Shown in pieces: positions 1 to 9,236 of a stretch of 64,000 nucleotides of DNA. A program made the position numbers and the translations under genes. Under the pieces are notes generated by a model that worked only from the letters and a program-made list of their open reading frames with translations, searched no databases and was not told the origin of the DNA. Numbering within the stretch: the first letter of the stretch is position 1; each line of letters starts with the position of its first letter. Source of the DNA: Nitrobacteraceae bacterium AZCC 2146. GTDB taxonomy: Bacteria; Pseudomonadota; Alphaproteobacteria; Rhizobiales; Xanthobacteraceae. Where the stretch lies: NCBI GenBank assembly GCA_036924855.1, contig JBAGRP010000001.1, positions 6,188,001 to 6,252,000 of the forward strand, given 5' to 3'.

Positions 1-2077
1 CGACATTGCCGGCGAGGTCCCGGTGATTCCGCTCCGCCTCGCGCCATTGCCTGAATTCGAGCCATTCCGGCAGCCCGTCATTGCCATCGACAAGGTGCGC
101 TATGTCGGTGAGCCCATCGCCGTTGTCGTGGCCGACAGCCGCGCGATTGCCGAGGATGCGCTGGAAGCGATCGACGTTCAGTTCGAAGTGCTCTCCGCGG
201 TGACCGGCCCGGGCGTGACTGAGGATGCGCTGTTCGCATGTGCGGACGACAATGTTTCGCTGCGCTACAGCGCCGGATTTGGCGATGCGGACGCGGCCTT
301 CGCCAGTGCCGACTATGTCCGCACCGAGCGCTTCAGCGTGCAGCGGCACACGGCGCTGCCGATGGAGACCCGCGGCCTGCTCGCCGAGTGGGATTCTGCT
401 TCTGCGCGGCTTGTCGTTACCGGCGCAACCAAGGTCACGTTCTATAACCGGCGTGCGCTCGCCAAGATGCTGGACCTGCGGCAGGACGACATCGACCTCA
501 TCGAGATCGATGTCGGCGGTGGCTTCGGCGTGCGCGGCGAATTCTATCCCGAGGATTTCCTGATCCCGTTCGCGGCGCGAAAACTGGCGCGGCCGGTGAA
601 ATGGATCGAGGATCGCCGCGAACATCTGATGGCGATCAATCATTCGCGCGACGTCGCCTGCGAATTGTCGATCGCGTGCCGCAGCGATGGCATGATGCTC
701 GGCCTGCGCGGCGCGGTGTTCAGCGACATGGGTGCCTATATCCGCACCAATGGCGGCGTGGTGCCGGCCAAGGCCGCGCAGTTCCTGCCCGGCCCCTATC
801 GCATTCCCAATGTCAGCGTCTCCGTCGAAGCCTTCATGACCAGCAAGACGCCGGTCGGGACCTATCGCGGGCCGGGCCGCTTCGAGGCGAATTTTTTTCG
901 CGAGCGCCTGATCGATATGGTGGCGTCGGATCTCGGCATCGACGCAGCCGAGATCCGTCGCAAGAACCTGATCACCGAAGCCGAGCTGCCATATCCGATC
1001 GATGGCCTGGTGCCCTATGAGGGGCCGACCTCCTACGACACCGGCAATTATGTCGAGGTATTCGAGCGCGCGCTGCTGGAGATAGGCTGGCAGGACAAAC
1101 GACATCTTCAAGGCAAGATGATCGATGGCGTGCGGCATGGCATCGGGCTCGGCTGTTTCGTCGAGAGCGGCGGCGCCGGGCCAAAGGAGAATGCGGCGCT
1201 GACGCTGGAGCGCGATGGAGCGCTGACGGTGGCGGTGGGTTCGTCGGTGCTCGGGCAGGGGCTGGAGACCGTGCTCGGCCAGATCGCATCCGATACGCTG
1301 TCGATCCCGTTCGATCGCATTCGCGTGCTGCACGGCTCGACGACGTTGCTCGACGAGGGTTTTGGCACCTACCATTCCCGCGCCGTCGTGATGGGCGGTT
1401 CGGCCGTGCTCGATGCCGCGAAGAAACTGCGCGAAAGAATTCTGGAGCAGGCTGCCAATCGTCTCGGCCGCCCCAACAGCGAACTGACCATCGCGGATCA
1501 GCACGTCGTCGCGGCCAATGGCGCGTCGGTGTCGCTGGCGGATCTTGCGGCCGAGCAGGTGCTGAGCGCCGACGGCACGTTTGCGAACACCACCCGCACC
1601 TACAGCTATGGCACCCATGCCGCGCATGTGACGGTGGATCCGCGCACCGGGCGCGTCGAGATCCTCGACTACGTGGCCGTGGAGGACGTCGGCCGCGCGA
1701 TCAATCCGGCCATCGTGCATGGCCAGGCGATCGGCGCCATCGTGCAGGGCCTGGGCGGTGTGTTTCTTGACCACTTGATCTACGATGAGCAGGCGCAACT
1801 GCTGAATGCCTCGCTGGCTGATTATCTGGTACCGACCGCAAGCGATTTTCCGCGGTTGCGCGCGGTGACGCTGGAGCTGCGGCCCTCGCTGACCAACCCG
1901 CTGGGCGCCAAGGGCGCGGGCGAGGGCGGCATCGTGGCTGTGGCCGCTGCAACGGCCAATGCCGTGGCCGCCGCGCTGGCGCCGCTCGGCGTCGAGGTCA
2001 ACCATCTGCCGCTGACGCCGCCACGTCTGTGGCGTCTTATCAAGGACGCGCGCGACCGCACGCCGACTGCCGCTTAA
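1..2077 (+). CDS. Molybdenum hydroxylase (xanthine dehydrogenase family) large subunit, 5' truncated by window edge
   Basis: This is the molybdopterin-cytosine-dinucleotide-binding large subunit of a xanthine dehydrogenase/CO dehydrogenase-type hydroxylase. Such enzymes hydroxylate N-heterocycles, purines or aldehydes with water as oxygen donor. The reading frame is open from the first bases (codons from base 2), so the N-terminus lies outside; about 691 residues of a usual 760-800 are present. Visible cofactor motifs are VGGGFGVRG (near base 511), GTYRGPGR (near 858) and GAKGAGEGG (near 1906), whose Glu is the catalytic base in this family. The form I CO dehydrogenase active-site loop (AYRCSFR) is absent, so CO oxidation is unlikely. 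The partner medium and small subunits are not in view and may lie upstream. A ten-base gap leads into the amidohydrolase, so the two are probably co-transcribed. The substrate is unknown. Confidence 0.9.
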   Translation, partial: DIAGEVPVIPLRLAPLPEFEPFRQPVIAIDKVRYVGEPIAVVVADSRAIAEDALEAIDVQFEVLSAVTGPGVTEDALFACADDNVSLRYSAGFGDADAAFASADYVRTERFSVQRHTALPMETRGLLAEWDSASARLVVTGATKVTFYNRRALAKMLDLRQDDIDLIEIDVGGGFGVRGEFYPEDFLIPFAARKLARPVKWIEDRREHLMAINHSRDVACELSIACRSDGMMLGLRGAVFSDMGAYIRTNGGVVPAKAAQFLPGPYRIPNVSVSVEAFMTSKTPVGTYRGPGRFEANFFRERLIDMVASDLGIDAAEIRRKNLITEAELPYPIDGLVPYEGPTSYDTGNYVEVFERALLEIGWQDKRHLQGKMIDGVRHGIGLGCFVESGGAGPKENAALTLERDGALTVAVGSSVLGQGLETVLGQIASDTLSIPFDRIRVLHGSTTLLDEGFGTYHSRAVVMGGSAVLDAAKKLRERILEQAANRLGRPNSELTIADQHVVAANGASVSLADLAAEQVLSADGTFANTTRTYSYGTHAAHVTVDPRTGRVEILDYVAVEDVGRAINPAIVHGQAIGAIVQGLGGVFLDHLIYDEQAQLLNASLADYLVPTASDFPRLRAVTLELRPSLTNPLGAKGAGEGGIVAVAAATANAVAAALAPLGVEVNHLPLTPPRLWRLIKDARDRTPTAA

Positions 2078-2087
2078 GGAAACGTTC

Positions 2088-3092
2088 GTGCCGATCGATA
2101 TCCACGCTCACTACGTCCCGCCGCAACTGCTCGCCGCCATCGCGGCGAAAGGTGCGGAATGCGGCGTCAAGCTGCTGCCGTCACCCGATGGCAAGCCGCC
2201 GGCGCTCGGTTTCGACTACGGCTTCAAGGTGCGGCCATTCTTTCCGGCGCTGGTGGAGCCGGTGGCGCAACGCCGTGCCAGTCTGGATCGGCAGGGCCTC
2301 GACCGGCAGCTGGTCGCGACCTGGCCGGATATCTATGGCTATGGGCTGACCAAGGACGCCTGCGCGGTCTGGCATCGCATGCTCAACGATACGCTGGCGG
2401 AGTGGTGCCATGCCAACGCCGATCGCTTTTCCTTTGTGGCATCTGCTCCTTTGGTGGACGGCGTCGACGCGGCGGCTGAACTTGAGCGCGTTGCAAAACT
2501 CGGCGCCGTAGCGGTGATGGTCTCCACCAATATCGAAGGCGTCAATATTGGCGAGAAGCCGCTCGATCCGTTCTGGGCCAAGGCGGAATCGCTGGGTCTG
2601 CCCGTCATCCTCCACCCGGTGCTGGTCGATGCGGCGCCGCGCGCCGCGAAATTCGCGCTGACCCAGATCGCGCAATACACCTTCGATACCACGCTCGGCG
2701 TCGGCTCGATGCTGTTCTCCGGCGTGCTGGATCGCTTTCCGGCGCTGTCGCTGGTGCTGAGCCATGGCGGCGGCACTTTTCCCTATCTGCTGGGCCGATT
2801 CGATGTGATGCACGCGCGGATGGACAAGGTCGCGCAGGGCGATGTCGCCAATCTCGCGCCGTCATCCTACGCCTCGCGGATCGGCTACGATACCATCGTG
2901 CACGCGCCGAAGGCGTTGCGCTTTCTCGCCGACACCGTCGGCATCGAACAGGTGGCGCTGGGCACCGACGAATCCTTTCCGCCGGCGGATCGCGATCCCT
3001 TGGCCAGCGTCAAGGCCGCGGGATTTTCCGCCGGGGATATTGAACTGATTACCGAGATCAATCCAAGACGACTGTTTCCACGTTTGCCATGA
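2088..3092 (+). CDS. ACMSD-like amidohydrolase (amidohydrolase 2 family)
   Basis: A 334-residue TIM-barrel metal-dependent hydrolase or decarboxylase related to aminocarboxymuconate-semialdehyde decarboxylase. It begins with GTG ten bases after the previous stop, and the AAGGAA ribosome site overlaps that stop. The N-terminus IDIHAHYVPP carries the HxH metal pair. Further conserved pieces are ILHP (a barrel His), LSHGGGTFPY and the C-terminal GTDESFP, whose Asp is the metal-binding or catalytic residue of the family. Sitting between a molybdenum hydroxylase and an importer, it probably acts on the ring or on a carboxylated intermediate in the same catabolic pathway. The family covers both decarboxylases and hydrolases, and the sequence alone does not decide which reaction occurs. 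Confidence 0.85.
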   Translation: MPIDIHAHYVPPQLLAAIAAKGAECGVKLLPSPDGKPPALGFDYGFKVRPFFPALVEPVAQRRASLDRQGLDRQLVATWPDIYGYGLTKDACAVWHRMLNDTLAEWCHANADRFSFVASAPLVDGVDAAAELERVAKLGAVAVMVSTNIEGVNIGEKPLDPFWAKAESLGLPVILHPVLVDAAPRAAKFALTQIAQYTFDTTLGVGSMLFSGVLDRFPALSLVLSHGGGTFPYLLGRFDVMHARMDKVAQGDVANLAPSSYASRIGYDTIVHAPKALRFLADTVGIEQVALGTDESFPPADRDPLASVKAAGFSAGDIELITEINPRRLFPRLP

Positions 3093-3139
3093 GCCGCACT
3101 GCCCGTTGATTTCAACGCGAATGATAGAGAGAGCCGATC

Positions 3140-4168
3140 ATGCTGAAACATCTGCTTGTTGCCGCCAGTGCCGCTGCCTTCGCGTTCGCAAGCGCGCACG
3201 CCCAGGACATGAAGACGGTCAAGGTCGGCACCACCAACCTGTCGTCGGACATCGGATTGTTTCTTGCGCAGAAGCGCAGCTATTTCACCGAGGAAGGCAT
3301 CAAGGTCGAACTGGTGCCGTTCGACTCTGGCGCCAAGATGGTGGCGCCGCTGGGCGCCGGCGATCTCGACGCTGCGGCTGGTGCCGCCTCGGCCGGGCTC
3401 TATAACGCTGTCAATCGCGGCCTCAAGCTGAAGATCGTCGCCGACAAGGGCACCAATATTGCGGGCTACAGCTACAAGGCGCTGATGGTGCGCAAGGATC
3501 TGGTCGACAGCGGCGCCTTCAAGTCGCTCGGAGATCTGAAGGGCAAGAAGGTCGCGCTGATCGCCAACGGCGCAGCAGATGAATCCGTCATCAACCAGGC
3601 GCTGAAGAAAGCCGGCCTCAAGGACGAGGACATCGAAAAAGTGTTTCTGCCGTTCCCGCAGCATCTGCCTGCGTTCAGCAACAAGGCGATCGATGCGGCG
3701 ATTTCGGCCGAACCGGGCATCACGACCATGGTCCGCAACAATGTGGCGGTGCGCTTCGTCGGGCTCGATGACTTCTATCCGGTGCAGCAGACCGCGATGC
3801 TGCTCATCAACGGCAAGTTCGCCGAAGATCGCAAGACCGTGACGAGCTTTCTGAAAGCCTATCTGCGCGGCGTGCGCGCTTACGATGCGACGCTGAAGGA
3901 CGGCAAGATCGCTGGCCCCGGCGCGGAGGACATGATCAAGGACATCGCCGAAATGACCGGCTTCAAGGACCTGACGCTGCTGCACCAGATGGTGCCGGTG
4001 TTCATCGATCCCGACGGCAAGGTCGATAGCGCCAGCATCGAGACCGATCTGGCCTATTTCAAATCCCGGGGTCTGGTCTCGAACGACATCACCGTCGCCA
4101 GCGTCGTGGACAGCTCGTTCATCGACGCGCTCAAGCCCGTGCTGGGACCGTTCGCCCGGCCGAAATAA
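3140..4168 (+). CDS. NitT/TauT-family ABC transporter substrate-binding protein
   Basis: A 342-residue periplasmic binding protein of the SsuA/TauA/NMT1 type. An AGAGAG ribosome site precedes the ATG. The first 21 residues form a Sec signal peptide (hydrophobic VAASAAAFAFASAHA, cleavage before QD). The mature start KTVKVGTTNLSSDIGLFLAQ and the glycine/alanine-rich AAGAASAGLYNA stretch are typical of this class, which binds small anions, sulfonates, pyrimidines or aromatic acids. It is followed by the ATPase and permease, making a complete importer. The operon context (hydroxylase plus amidohydrolase) suggests that the ligand is the substrate of those enzymes. Ligand identity cannot be read from sequence. 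Confidence 0.88.
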   Translation: MLKHLLVAASAAAFAFASAHAQDMKTVKVGTTNLSSDIGLFLAQKRSYFTEEGIKVELVPFDSGAKMVAPLGAGDLDAAAGAASAGLYNAVNRGLKLKIVADKGTNIAGYSYKALMVRKDLVDSGAFKSLGDLKGKKVALIANGAADESVINQALKKAGLKDEDIEKVFLPFPQHLPAFSNKAIDAAISAEPGITTMVRNNVAVRFVGLDDFYPVQQTAMLLINGKFAEDRKTVTSFLKAYLRGVRAYDATLKDGKIAGPGAEDMIKDIAEMTGFKDLTLLHQMVPVFIDPDGKVDSASIETDLAYFKSRGLVSNDITVASVVDSSFIDALKPVLGPFARPK

Positions 4169-4198
4169 AAGCCGGCCAACGGGTTCGAGGGACTGATC

Positions 4199-5029
4199 AT
4201 GGCGATGCAGGCGACCACGGCGACCGGTTCGGAGAACGGCATTGCGCCGGTTCCGAAGATCAGCCTGCGCGACGTCACCCGGCGGCATGGTGCCAATCTG
4301 GCACTCGACCGGATCACGCTGGATATCCCGGCCAGCACCTTCTTTGTCGTGGTCGGGCCGAGCGGCTGCGGCAAGACCACCTTGCTGCGCATGCTCGCCG
4401 GCCTCGATGCGCCGACCGAAGGCGAGATCCGGATCGCCAATCCGCAACCGGGTCATCCGCAAAACGCCATGGTGTTCCAAGGTGACTCGCTGTTTCCCTG
4501 GATGACGGTGTGGGAGAATGCCGCCTACGGCCTGAAGATGCGCAATGTGGCGTCAGCGCGCATCACCGAAGTGGTCGGTCACTATCTCAACAAGACCGGC
4601 ATGTACGGCGCCCGCGCGCTGTATCCGCATCAGCTGTCCGGCGGCATGCGGCAGCGCGTCTCGATCGCGCGCGCCTTTGCCAATGACCCCGACATCCTGC
4701 TGATGGACGAGCCGTTCTCCGCGCTCGACGAGCAGAACAAGACGCTGCTGCATGAGGAACTGCTGCGGATCTGGGAAGAGACGCGCAAGACCGTGGTATT
4801 CATCACCCACAGCGTCGACGAGGCGGTGACGCTCGGCGACCGCATCATGGTGATGACCGCCGGCCCCGGTCGCATCAAGACCATCGTCAATGTCGATCTG
4901 CCGCGACCGCGCAATGTCGTCGAACTCAGGCATACGCCGGCCTACGGCGAACTGGTCTACAATATCTGGGCGCAGCTGCGCGAAGAGGTCGATCGCGCCC
5001 GCAGTCAAGAAACGGGGAGCGGATCATGA
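4199..5029 (+). CDS. NitT/TauT-type ABC transporter ATP-binding protein
   Basis: A 276-residue cytoplasmic ABC ATPase of the SsuB/TauB group. It has Walker A GPSGCGKTT (about residue 57), the Q-loop region MVFQGDSLFPWMTV, signature LSGGMRQR, Walker B LLMDEPFSALDEQ and the H-loop ITHSVDEAV, so all catalytic elements are intact. It ends in ATGA shared with the start of the permease, indicating translational coupling. It energises the importer formed with the neighbouring binding protein and permease. Confidence 0.93.
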   Translation: MAMQATTATGSENGIAPVPKISLRDVTRRHGANLALDRITLDIPASTFFVVVGPSGCGKTTLLRMLAGLDAPTEGEIRIANPQPGHPQNAMVFQGDSLFPWMTVWENAAYGLKMRNVASARITEVVGHYLNKTGMYGARALYPHQLSGGMRQRVSIARAFANDPDILLMDEPFSALDEQNKTLLHEELLRIWEETRKTVVFITHSVDEAVTLGDRIMVMTAGPGRIKTIVNVDLPRPRNVVELRHTPAYGELVYNIWAQLREEVDRARSQETGSGS

Positions 5030-5802
5030 CGCCCCGCCGCAGCGCTGCATGGGCCTGGAACGATCGCAGCATCAGCATCCTGTCGCCGCTGATCCTGCTC
5101 GGGCTGTGGGAGATCTGCGCCCGCACCCATCTGATCGATGTCAGATTCTTTCCGGCGCCGACGAACATCATCAAGCATCTGTTCGATCTCGCCGCCTCCG
5201 GCGCATTGTGGAAGCACACCGGCGCCAGCCTGTACCGGCTGGCGGTCGGCTTCGTTGTCGGCTGCGTGCCGGCGATCGTACTCGGGCTGGCGATCGGACT
5301 GTATCGGCCGGTACGCGCCGCGTTCGATCCGCTGATTTCCGCGACCTATCCTATTCCGAAGAGTTCGCTGTTGCCGTTGATCCTCTTGATCTTCGGTCTC
5401 GGCGAAAGCTCGAAGATCGCCATGGTGGCGATCGGGGTGTTCTATCCGGTGGTGATCAACACCGCCGCCGGCGTGCGCCAGATCGCGCCGATCTTCCTCG
5501 ATGTCGGGCGCAATTTCGGCGCCAGCCGCTTCAACATGTTCCGCACCGTGGCGCTCCCCGGCTCGCTGCCGCTGATCATGACCGGCATCAAGCTCGGCGC
5601 CGGCATGGGGCTGGTGCTGATCGCCATCGCCGAAATGGTCGGCGCCAAGCAGGGCCTCGGCTACATGATCTGGAACGCCTGGGAATTGTTCGACGTCGAG
5701 ACCATGTATGTCGGCCTGTTCGTCATCGCCATCATCGGCTTCGTCATGAACACCGGCTTCGACGCGCTGGAACGCGCCATCGTGCCATGGCGCAAGGGGT
5801 GA
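5026..5802 (+). CDS. NitT/TauT-type ABC transporter permease
   Basis: A 258-residue inner-membrane permease of the SsuC/TauC (BPD_transp_1) family with about six hydrophobic segments. The EAA loop for contact with the ATPase is visible as the stretch VGRNFGASRFNMFRTVALPG. The start overlaps the ATPase stop by four bases (ATGA). It is the last gene of this plus-strand operon; the following 200 bases hold a palindromic repeat and then the 3' end of a minus-strand gene. Confidence 0.92.
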   Translation: MTPRRSAAWAWNDRSISILSPLILLGLWEICARTHLIDVRFFPAPTNIIKHLFDLAASGALWKHTGASLYRLAVGFVVGCVPAIVLGLAIGLYRPVRAAFDPLISATYPIPKSSLLPLILLIFGLGESSKIAMVAIGVFYPVVINTAAGVRQIAPIFLDVGRNFGASRFNMFRTVALPGSLPLIMTGIKLGAGMGLVLIAIAEMVGAKQGLGYMIWNAWELFDVETMYVGLFVIAIIGFVMNTGFDALERAIVPWRKG

Positions 5803-5863
5803 GTGGAGGGCGCGCTTGCTTCACTTCTCCTTGTTTGGGATCCCCGTCCAATCCACAAGGAAT

Positions 5864-5987
5864 CCTCATCCTGAGGAGCGGTCGCCTTCGACCGCGTCTC
5901 CTGCGAAAGGCGTAGCCATTCGCTTGGGATGGGCGCACACGCCATGGTTCGAGACGCGCGCAAAGGGGCGCGCTCCTCACCATGAGG
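5864..5987. repeat. REP-like intergenic palindromic repeat pair
   Basis: Two related half-elements in inverted orientation lie between convergent genes. The left half begins CCTCATCCTGAGGAGC (5864-5879), followed by a GGTCGCCTTCGACC hairpin. The right half ends GCTCCTCACCATGAGGG (5971-5987), the near-complement of the left. From general knowledge, this type of CCTCATCCTGAGGAGC repeat is common in Bradyrhizobium-group genomes. It is probably transcribed as a long hairpin and may end transcription or protect mRNA from both sides. Confidence 0.7.
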
Positions 5988-6020
5988 GCGGCGCGTGTTG
6001 CGTTCGCAACATGACCTCGT

Positions 6021-7388
6021 TCAAAGGTTCGTCGCTGCCATCAACTGCGCGGCGACGCCCAGCAGCTGTTGCCGGATATTGGTCGCCGCGGTGACTTCCC
6101 AGAACGTGCCGCGCGTCGCGGGGCCGATCGCAAACAGGCCAGGCTGTGGTTTCCCGGAAAGATTGATCAACCGGCACTCCCGATCGACATCGAGGCCGAG
6201 GCCCGTCGGGCCCGGGCGAGCCCGACCCGTTGCGAGCAGCGACTGCACCAGGGGATCGTTGACCCTGTCATAGCGCTCTTCCGGCCCGGTGCAGTTCAGG
6301 ATCCAGTTGGTGGCGAGACGGATGGTCTCGCGGCCACGGGCGCGAATGGTGACGTCATGACCCCATTGGGTTGCGGGGGCGGTCATGAGGCGCGCGGGGA
6401 TTACGCGCAGCTGGCGCTTCTGCTGCAGTTGCGCGAGCAGTTCCGCGACATCGGGCGCCAGCCGGTGCCGGTGCGCCAGCCAGATCGAGCGCAGATGCCG
6501 CGAGAACCGCGCGCGCTCGGTTTCCGAAAAACCTTGCCAGAAACCCGCGGTCTGCAGTCTGAACGTGTCGATCACCGATTGCCAGGGAATGCCGTCGGCG
6601 GCCTTGCGCCGGATGTCCTCGCGCAGCGCATGAAACAGCCCGCGCACGGTCGGCACCGGCCAGGCTTCGACCGGATCGGGGTCAGCGACCGGCTCGATGT
6701 CCACCCGCGGCAACAGCCCGCGGCGCGACACCATGGTGATCTCCTGGCGGACGCCGCGGTGCACAAGGTCGATGACCACATCCACGGCGGTGGCGCCGGT
6801 GCCGATCACCAGTACGCGGTCGTCAGCGGCGATAGGATCGAGCGCGTTCGGCGCCCAGACATTGGAGATCGAGCGCGGCGAGGGGGCGACCGGGCCAAAG
6901 CCCGACGGCGGATGGTTGCCGATGCAGACGAAGACGAGATCGGCGTCGATGGCATCGCTGGATACCGTGACAACCCGATACCCCCCGCCATTCGGCGCGA
7001 CGCTCAGCGCCGCGTCATGTCGGGTCTCGGCCTGTCCACTGGCTGTCAGCGCCGCCAGCTGCGCGCAGAGGAAATCGCCATACAGCCAGCGCGGCACGAA
7101 GGATGTCGAATAGTCCGGCCCCGTGACATGGCCGTTCGCCGCCAGCCAGTCGACGAAGGCCTCCGGATCATCCGCGCCGCAGCCGCCCATCTTGTAGGCG
7201 GGGACGTTGATGCGGTGCCATTTTTCCGGCGCGGAATAGGCGAGGCCGCGGCCGAAGCGGCCATCACGATCCAGCAGCGTGATGCGGCCGATGCCGGGGA
7301 GCTTCGCCAGGATCAGCGCCGCCAGCGTGCCGGCAGCGCCGCCGCCGATGATGGCGACGCGAAGGGGCGCTCGCAGTTCAGGTGTCAT
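6021..7388 (-). CDS. FAD/NAD(P)-binding protein (FAD_NAD_binding_9-like)
   Basis: A 455-residue flavoprotein. The ATG at 7388 puts the dinucleotide fold right at the N-terminus (RVAIIGGGAAGTLAALIL, a GxGxxG Rossmann fingerprint) and avoids overlap with the upstream gene, which stops at 7429. A second nucleotide-binding motif VLVIGTGATAVD occurs near residue 195, and ILNCTGPEERYD and LFAIGPATRGTFWEVTA near the end are typical of monooxygenase/hydroxylase-like FAD proteins. It follows the CodA-like deaminase with a 40-base gap and is likely in one transcript with it. A role as an oxidoreductase or hydroxylase of a catabolic intermediate is inference only. Confidence 0.8.
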   Translation of the reverse strand: MTPELRAPLRVAIIGGGAAGTLAALILAKLPGIGRITLLDRDGRFGRGLAYSAPEKWHRINVPAYKMGGCGADDPEAFVDWLAANGHVTGPDYSTSFVPRWLYGDFLCAQLAALTASGQAETRHDAALSVAPNGGGYRVVTVSSDAIDADLVFVCIGNHPPSGFGPVAPSPRSISNVWAPNALDPIAADDRVLVIGTGATAVDVVIDLVHRGVRQEITMVSRRGLLPRVDIEPVADPDPVEAWPVPTVRGLFHALREDIRRKAADGIPWQSVIDTFRLQTAGFWQGFSETERARFSRHLRSIWLAHRHRLAPDVAELLAQLQQKRQLRVIPARLMTAPATQWGHDVTIRARGRETIRLATNWILNCTGPEERYDRVNDPLVQSLLATGRARPGPTGLGLDVDRECRLINLSGKPQPGLFAIGPATRGTFWEVTAATNIRQQLLGVAAQLMAATNL

Positions 7389-7428
7389 GCGGAGAAGAAT
7401 TCTGAGGTTGGCAGCATGCCGAAGTCGG

Positions 7429-8718
7429 TCATTCCGGTGGCGCGTAAGCGGCGGGATCGACCGATGTCGGTCGTCCTTCCAGGGTAAGCCGGCTGACGCG
7501 GGCCGGCGTCTCGGCAATCACCCGGCCGCGGCGGACCACGGCGAGACGCGTCGCCTTCAGGCGGATCGCCTCGATCGGATCGCGCGCCTGCAGCAGCACC
7601 AGGTCGCCGTGGCAGCCGACGTCGAGCCCGTAGCCTTCGAGGCCCATGATCTTCGCAGGGTTGGTGGTGACGGTGTCGTAGCAGAACCGCATCGCCTCGC
7701 GGCTGGTCATCTGCGCCACATGCAGGCCCATATGCGCGACCTCCAGCATGTCGGCCGACCCCAGCGAGTACCACGGGTCCATGCAGCAATCCTGGCCGAA
7801 GGCGACGTCGATCCCGAACGGCCGCATCTCCGGCACCCGGGTCATGCCGCGGCGTTTCGGATAGCTGTCGTGGCGGCCCTGCAGCACGATGTTGATGAGG
7901 GGATTGGCGATTGCCGCGACGCCGGCCTCCGCCATCAGCGGCAGCAGCTTCGAGACATAGTAATTGTCCATCGAATGCATCGAGGTGAGATGCGAGCCGG
8001 CAACGCGGCCCTGCAAGCCCAACCGCTGCGTCTCATAGGCCAGCGTCTCGATGTGGCGCGAGAGCGGATCGTCGCTCTCGTCGCAATGCATGTCGACGCG
8101 CAAGCCGCGCGCGGCGGCGATCTCGCACAGCGCTTTCACCGAGGCAGCGCCGTCGGCCATGGTGCGTTCGAAATGCGGGATGCCGCCGACGATGCTGACG
8201 CCCTTGTCGAGCGCGCGGGCGAGATTGGCCGCCGCCGTCGGCGAGCGGAAATAGCCGTCCTGCGGAAACGCCACCAGTTCGAGATCGAGATAGGGCGCGA
8301 CCTTCTTCTTGACGTCGAGCAGCGCGTCCACCGCCAGCAGACGATCGTCGCAGATATCGACATGGCTGCGCACCGCCAGCAGCCCCTGCGCCACCGCGAG
8401 ATCGCAATAGCGCAGCGCGCGCTCGACGAGGGCTTCATAGGTCAGCAGCGGCTTCAACTCGCCCCATAGCGCGATGCCTTCCAGCAGCGTGCCGGAGACG
8501 TTGAGCCGGGGCAGCCCGAGCGACAAGGTCGCGTCCATATGGAAGTGGATGTCGATGAAGGGCGGAGATGCCAGATGGCCGGCGGCGTCGATGACGCGCG
8601 CCGCGTCGCCTTCGAGGCTCGGCTGCACCGCGACGATGCGGCCGTCGGCGATGGCGATGTCCTGGCCGCTGCGGCCGTCCGGAAGTTTGGCGTTGCGAAT
8701 GAGCAGGTCGAACGGCAT
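7429..8718 (-). CDS. Cytosine deaminase-like amidohydrolase (CodA/AtzC group)
   Basis: A 429-residue metal-dependent hydrolase closely resembling E. coli CodA through its whole length. It has the N-terminal HFHMDATL metal site, SGTLLEGI, VRSHVDICDD, ELVAFPQDG, MHCDESDDPLSR (metal His and catalytic Glu), the NPLINIVLQGR..YPKRRG region, and FGQDCCMDPW with the metal Asp. In CodA the last motif reads FGHDDVFDPW, so the His before the Asp is Gln here, a change also compatible with other members such as N-isopropylammelide hydrolases. The expected reaction is hydrolytic deamination of a pyrimidine- or triazine-like ring. The gene lies on the opposite strand to the molybdenum hydroxylase operon but close by, which supports N-heterocycle metabolism in this region. 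Confidence 0.85.
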   Translation of the reverse strand: MPFDLLIRNAKLPDGRSGQDIAIADGRIVAVQPSLEGDAARVIDAAGHLASPPFIDIHFHMDATLSLGLPRLNVSGTLLEGIALWGELKPLLTYEALVERALRYCDLAVAQGLLAVRSHVDICDDRLLAVDALLDVKKKVAPYLDLELVAFPQDGYFRSPTAAANLARALDKGVSIVGGIPHFERTMADGAASVKALCEIAAARGLRVDMHCDESDDPLSRHIETLAYETQRLGLQGRVAGSHLTSMHSMDNYYVSKLLPLMAEAGVAAIANPLINIVLQGRHDSYPKRRGMTRVPEMRPFGIDVAFGQDCCMDPWYSLGSADMLEVAHMGLHVAQMTSREAMRFCYDTVTTNPAKIMGLEGYGLDVGCHGDLVLLQARDPIEAIRLKATRLAVVRRGRVIAETPARVSRLTLEGRPTSVDPAAYAPPE

Positions 8719-8870
8719 GCGGCCCTTTGGAACGTGAAATCGCCGGAATTATCGACGCTGCGCCGCAGCAATGCAAGGTCTGCCCGGAACCGGGCCTCGC
8801 GCGTCAGCGGACCCCAAACGACAGTCGCCTCGGGCGTTGCGACCTGCGGCATCGACGGATTGTTCGGGTG

Positions 8871-9236
8871 CTAATGGATGGGCTTTTGCGCCGCGCGGAG
8901 CAGGTCGATCGGACTCCACGGCTTCGCCATGAACAGCGTGCCGTCGGGCAGGCGGCGAACCCGCGGGGCGCCGGAGGTGACCACGACATGTATGTCGGGG
9001 AACCATTCCTTGGCGAGATAGGCCAGTTCGATGCCATCCATCGTTCCCGCAAGCTCCACATCGGTAAACACCATCGAGACTGTGTCCCCGGACTCCTCAA
9101 GCACCAGCACCGCCGCCTCGGCGCTTTCGCATTCGATGACGTTCATCTCGCTTTCTTCCAGCAGCAAGCTCACCAGTGTCCGTTGCGCCTCGTCGTTCTC
9201 GACGACCAACGCCGTTGATCTGTACGCATATCCCAT
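8871..9236 (-). CDS. Single-domain response regulator
   Basis: A 121-residue receiver (REC) domain without an output domain. The start at 9236 is set by a GGAGG ribosome site eight bases upstream. The expected phosphorylation elements are visible: the acidic pair in VVENDEAQ, the phospho-acceptor Asp in MVFTDVEL, the switch Ser in VVVTSGAP and the conserved Lys in MAKPWS. Stand-alone receivers act as phosphate shuttles or bind partner proteins. No histidine kinase is adjacent, so the partner is unknown. Confidence 0.85.
   Translation of the reverse strand: MGYAYRSTALVVENDEAQRTLVSLLLEESEMNVIECESAEAAVLVLEESGDTVSMVFTDVELAGTMDGIELAYLAKEWFPDIHVVVTSGAPRVRRLPDGTLFMAKPWSPIDLLRAAQKPIH

Noticed and set aside
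1..2077. Aerobic CO dehydrogenase large subunit CoxL
   Set aside because: The form I active-site loop AYRCSFR is absent and replaced by GTYRGPGR, so it is a general molybdenum hydroxylase.
2885..4480. A 531-codon open frame on the minus strand across the amidohydrolase, binding protein and ATPase genes
   Set aside because: It lies antisense to three genes with clear family motifs, has an Arg/Asp/His-heavy composition typical of GC-rich shadow frames, and shows no domain or ribosome site.
6069..7487. Long plus-strand frame opposite the FAD-binding protein
   Set aside because: Its composition (Arg/Asp/His rich) and lack of motifs mark it as a shadow of the minus-strand flavoprotein, which has two clear nucleotide-binding motifs.
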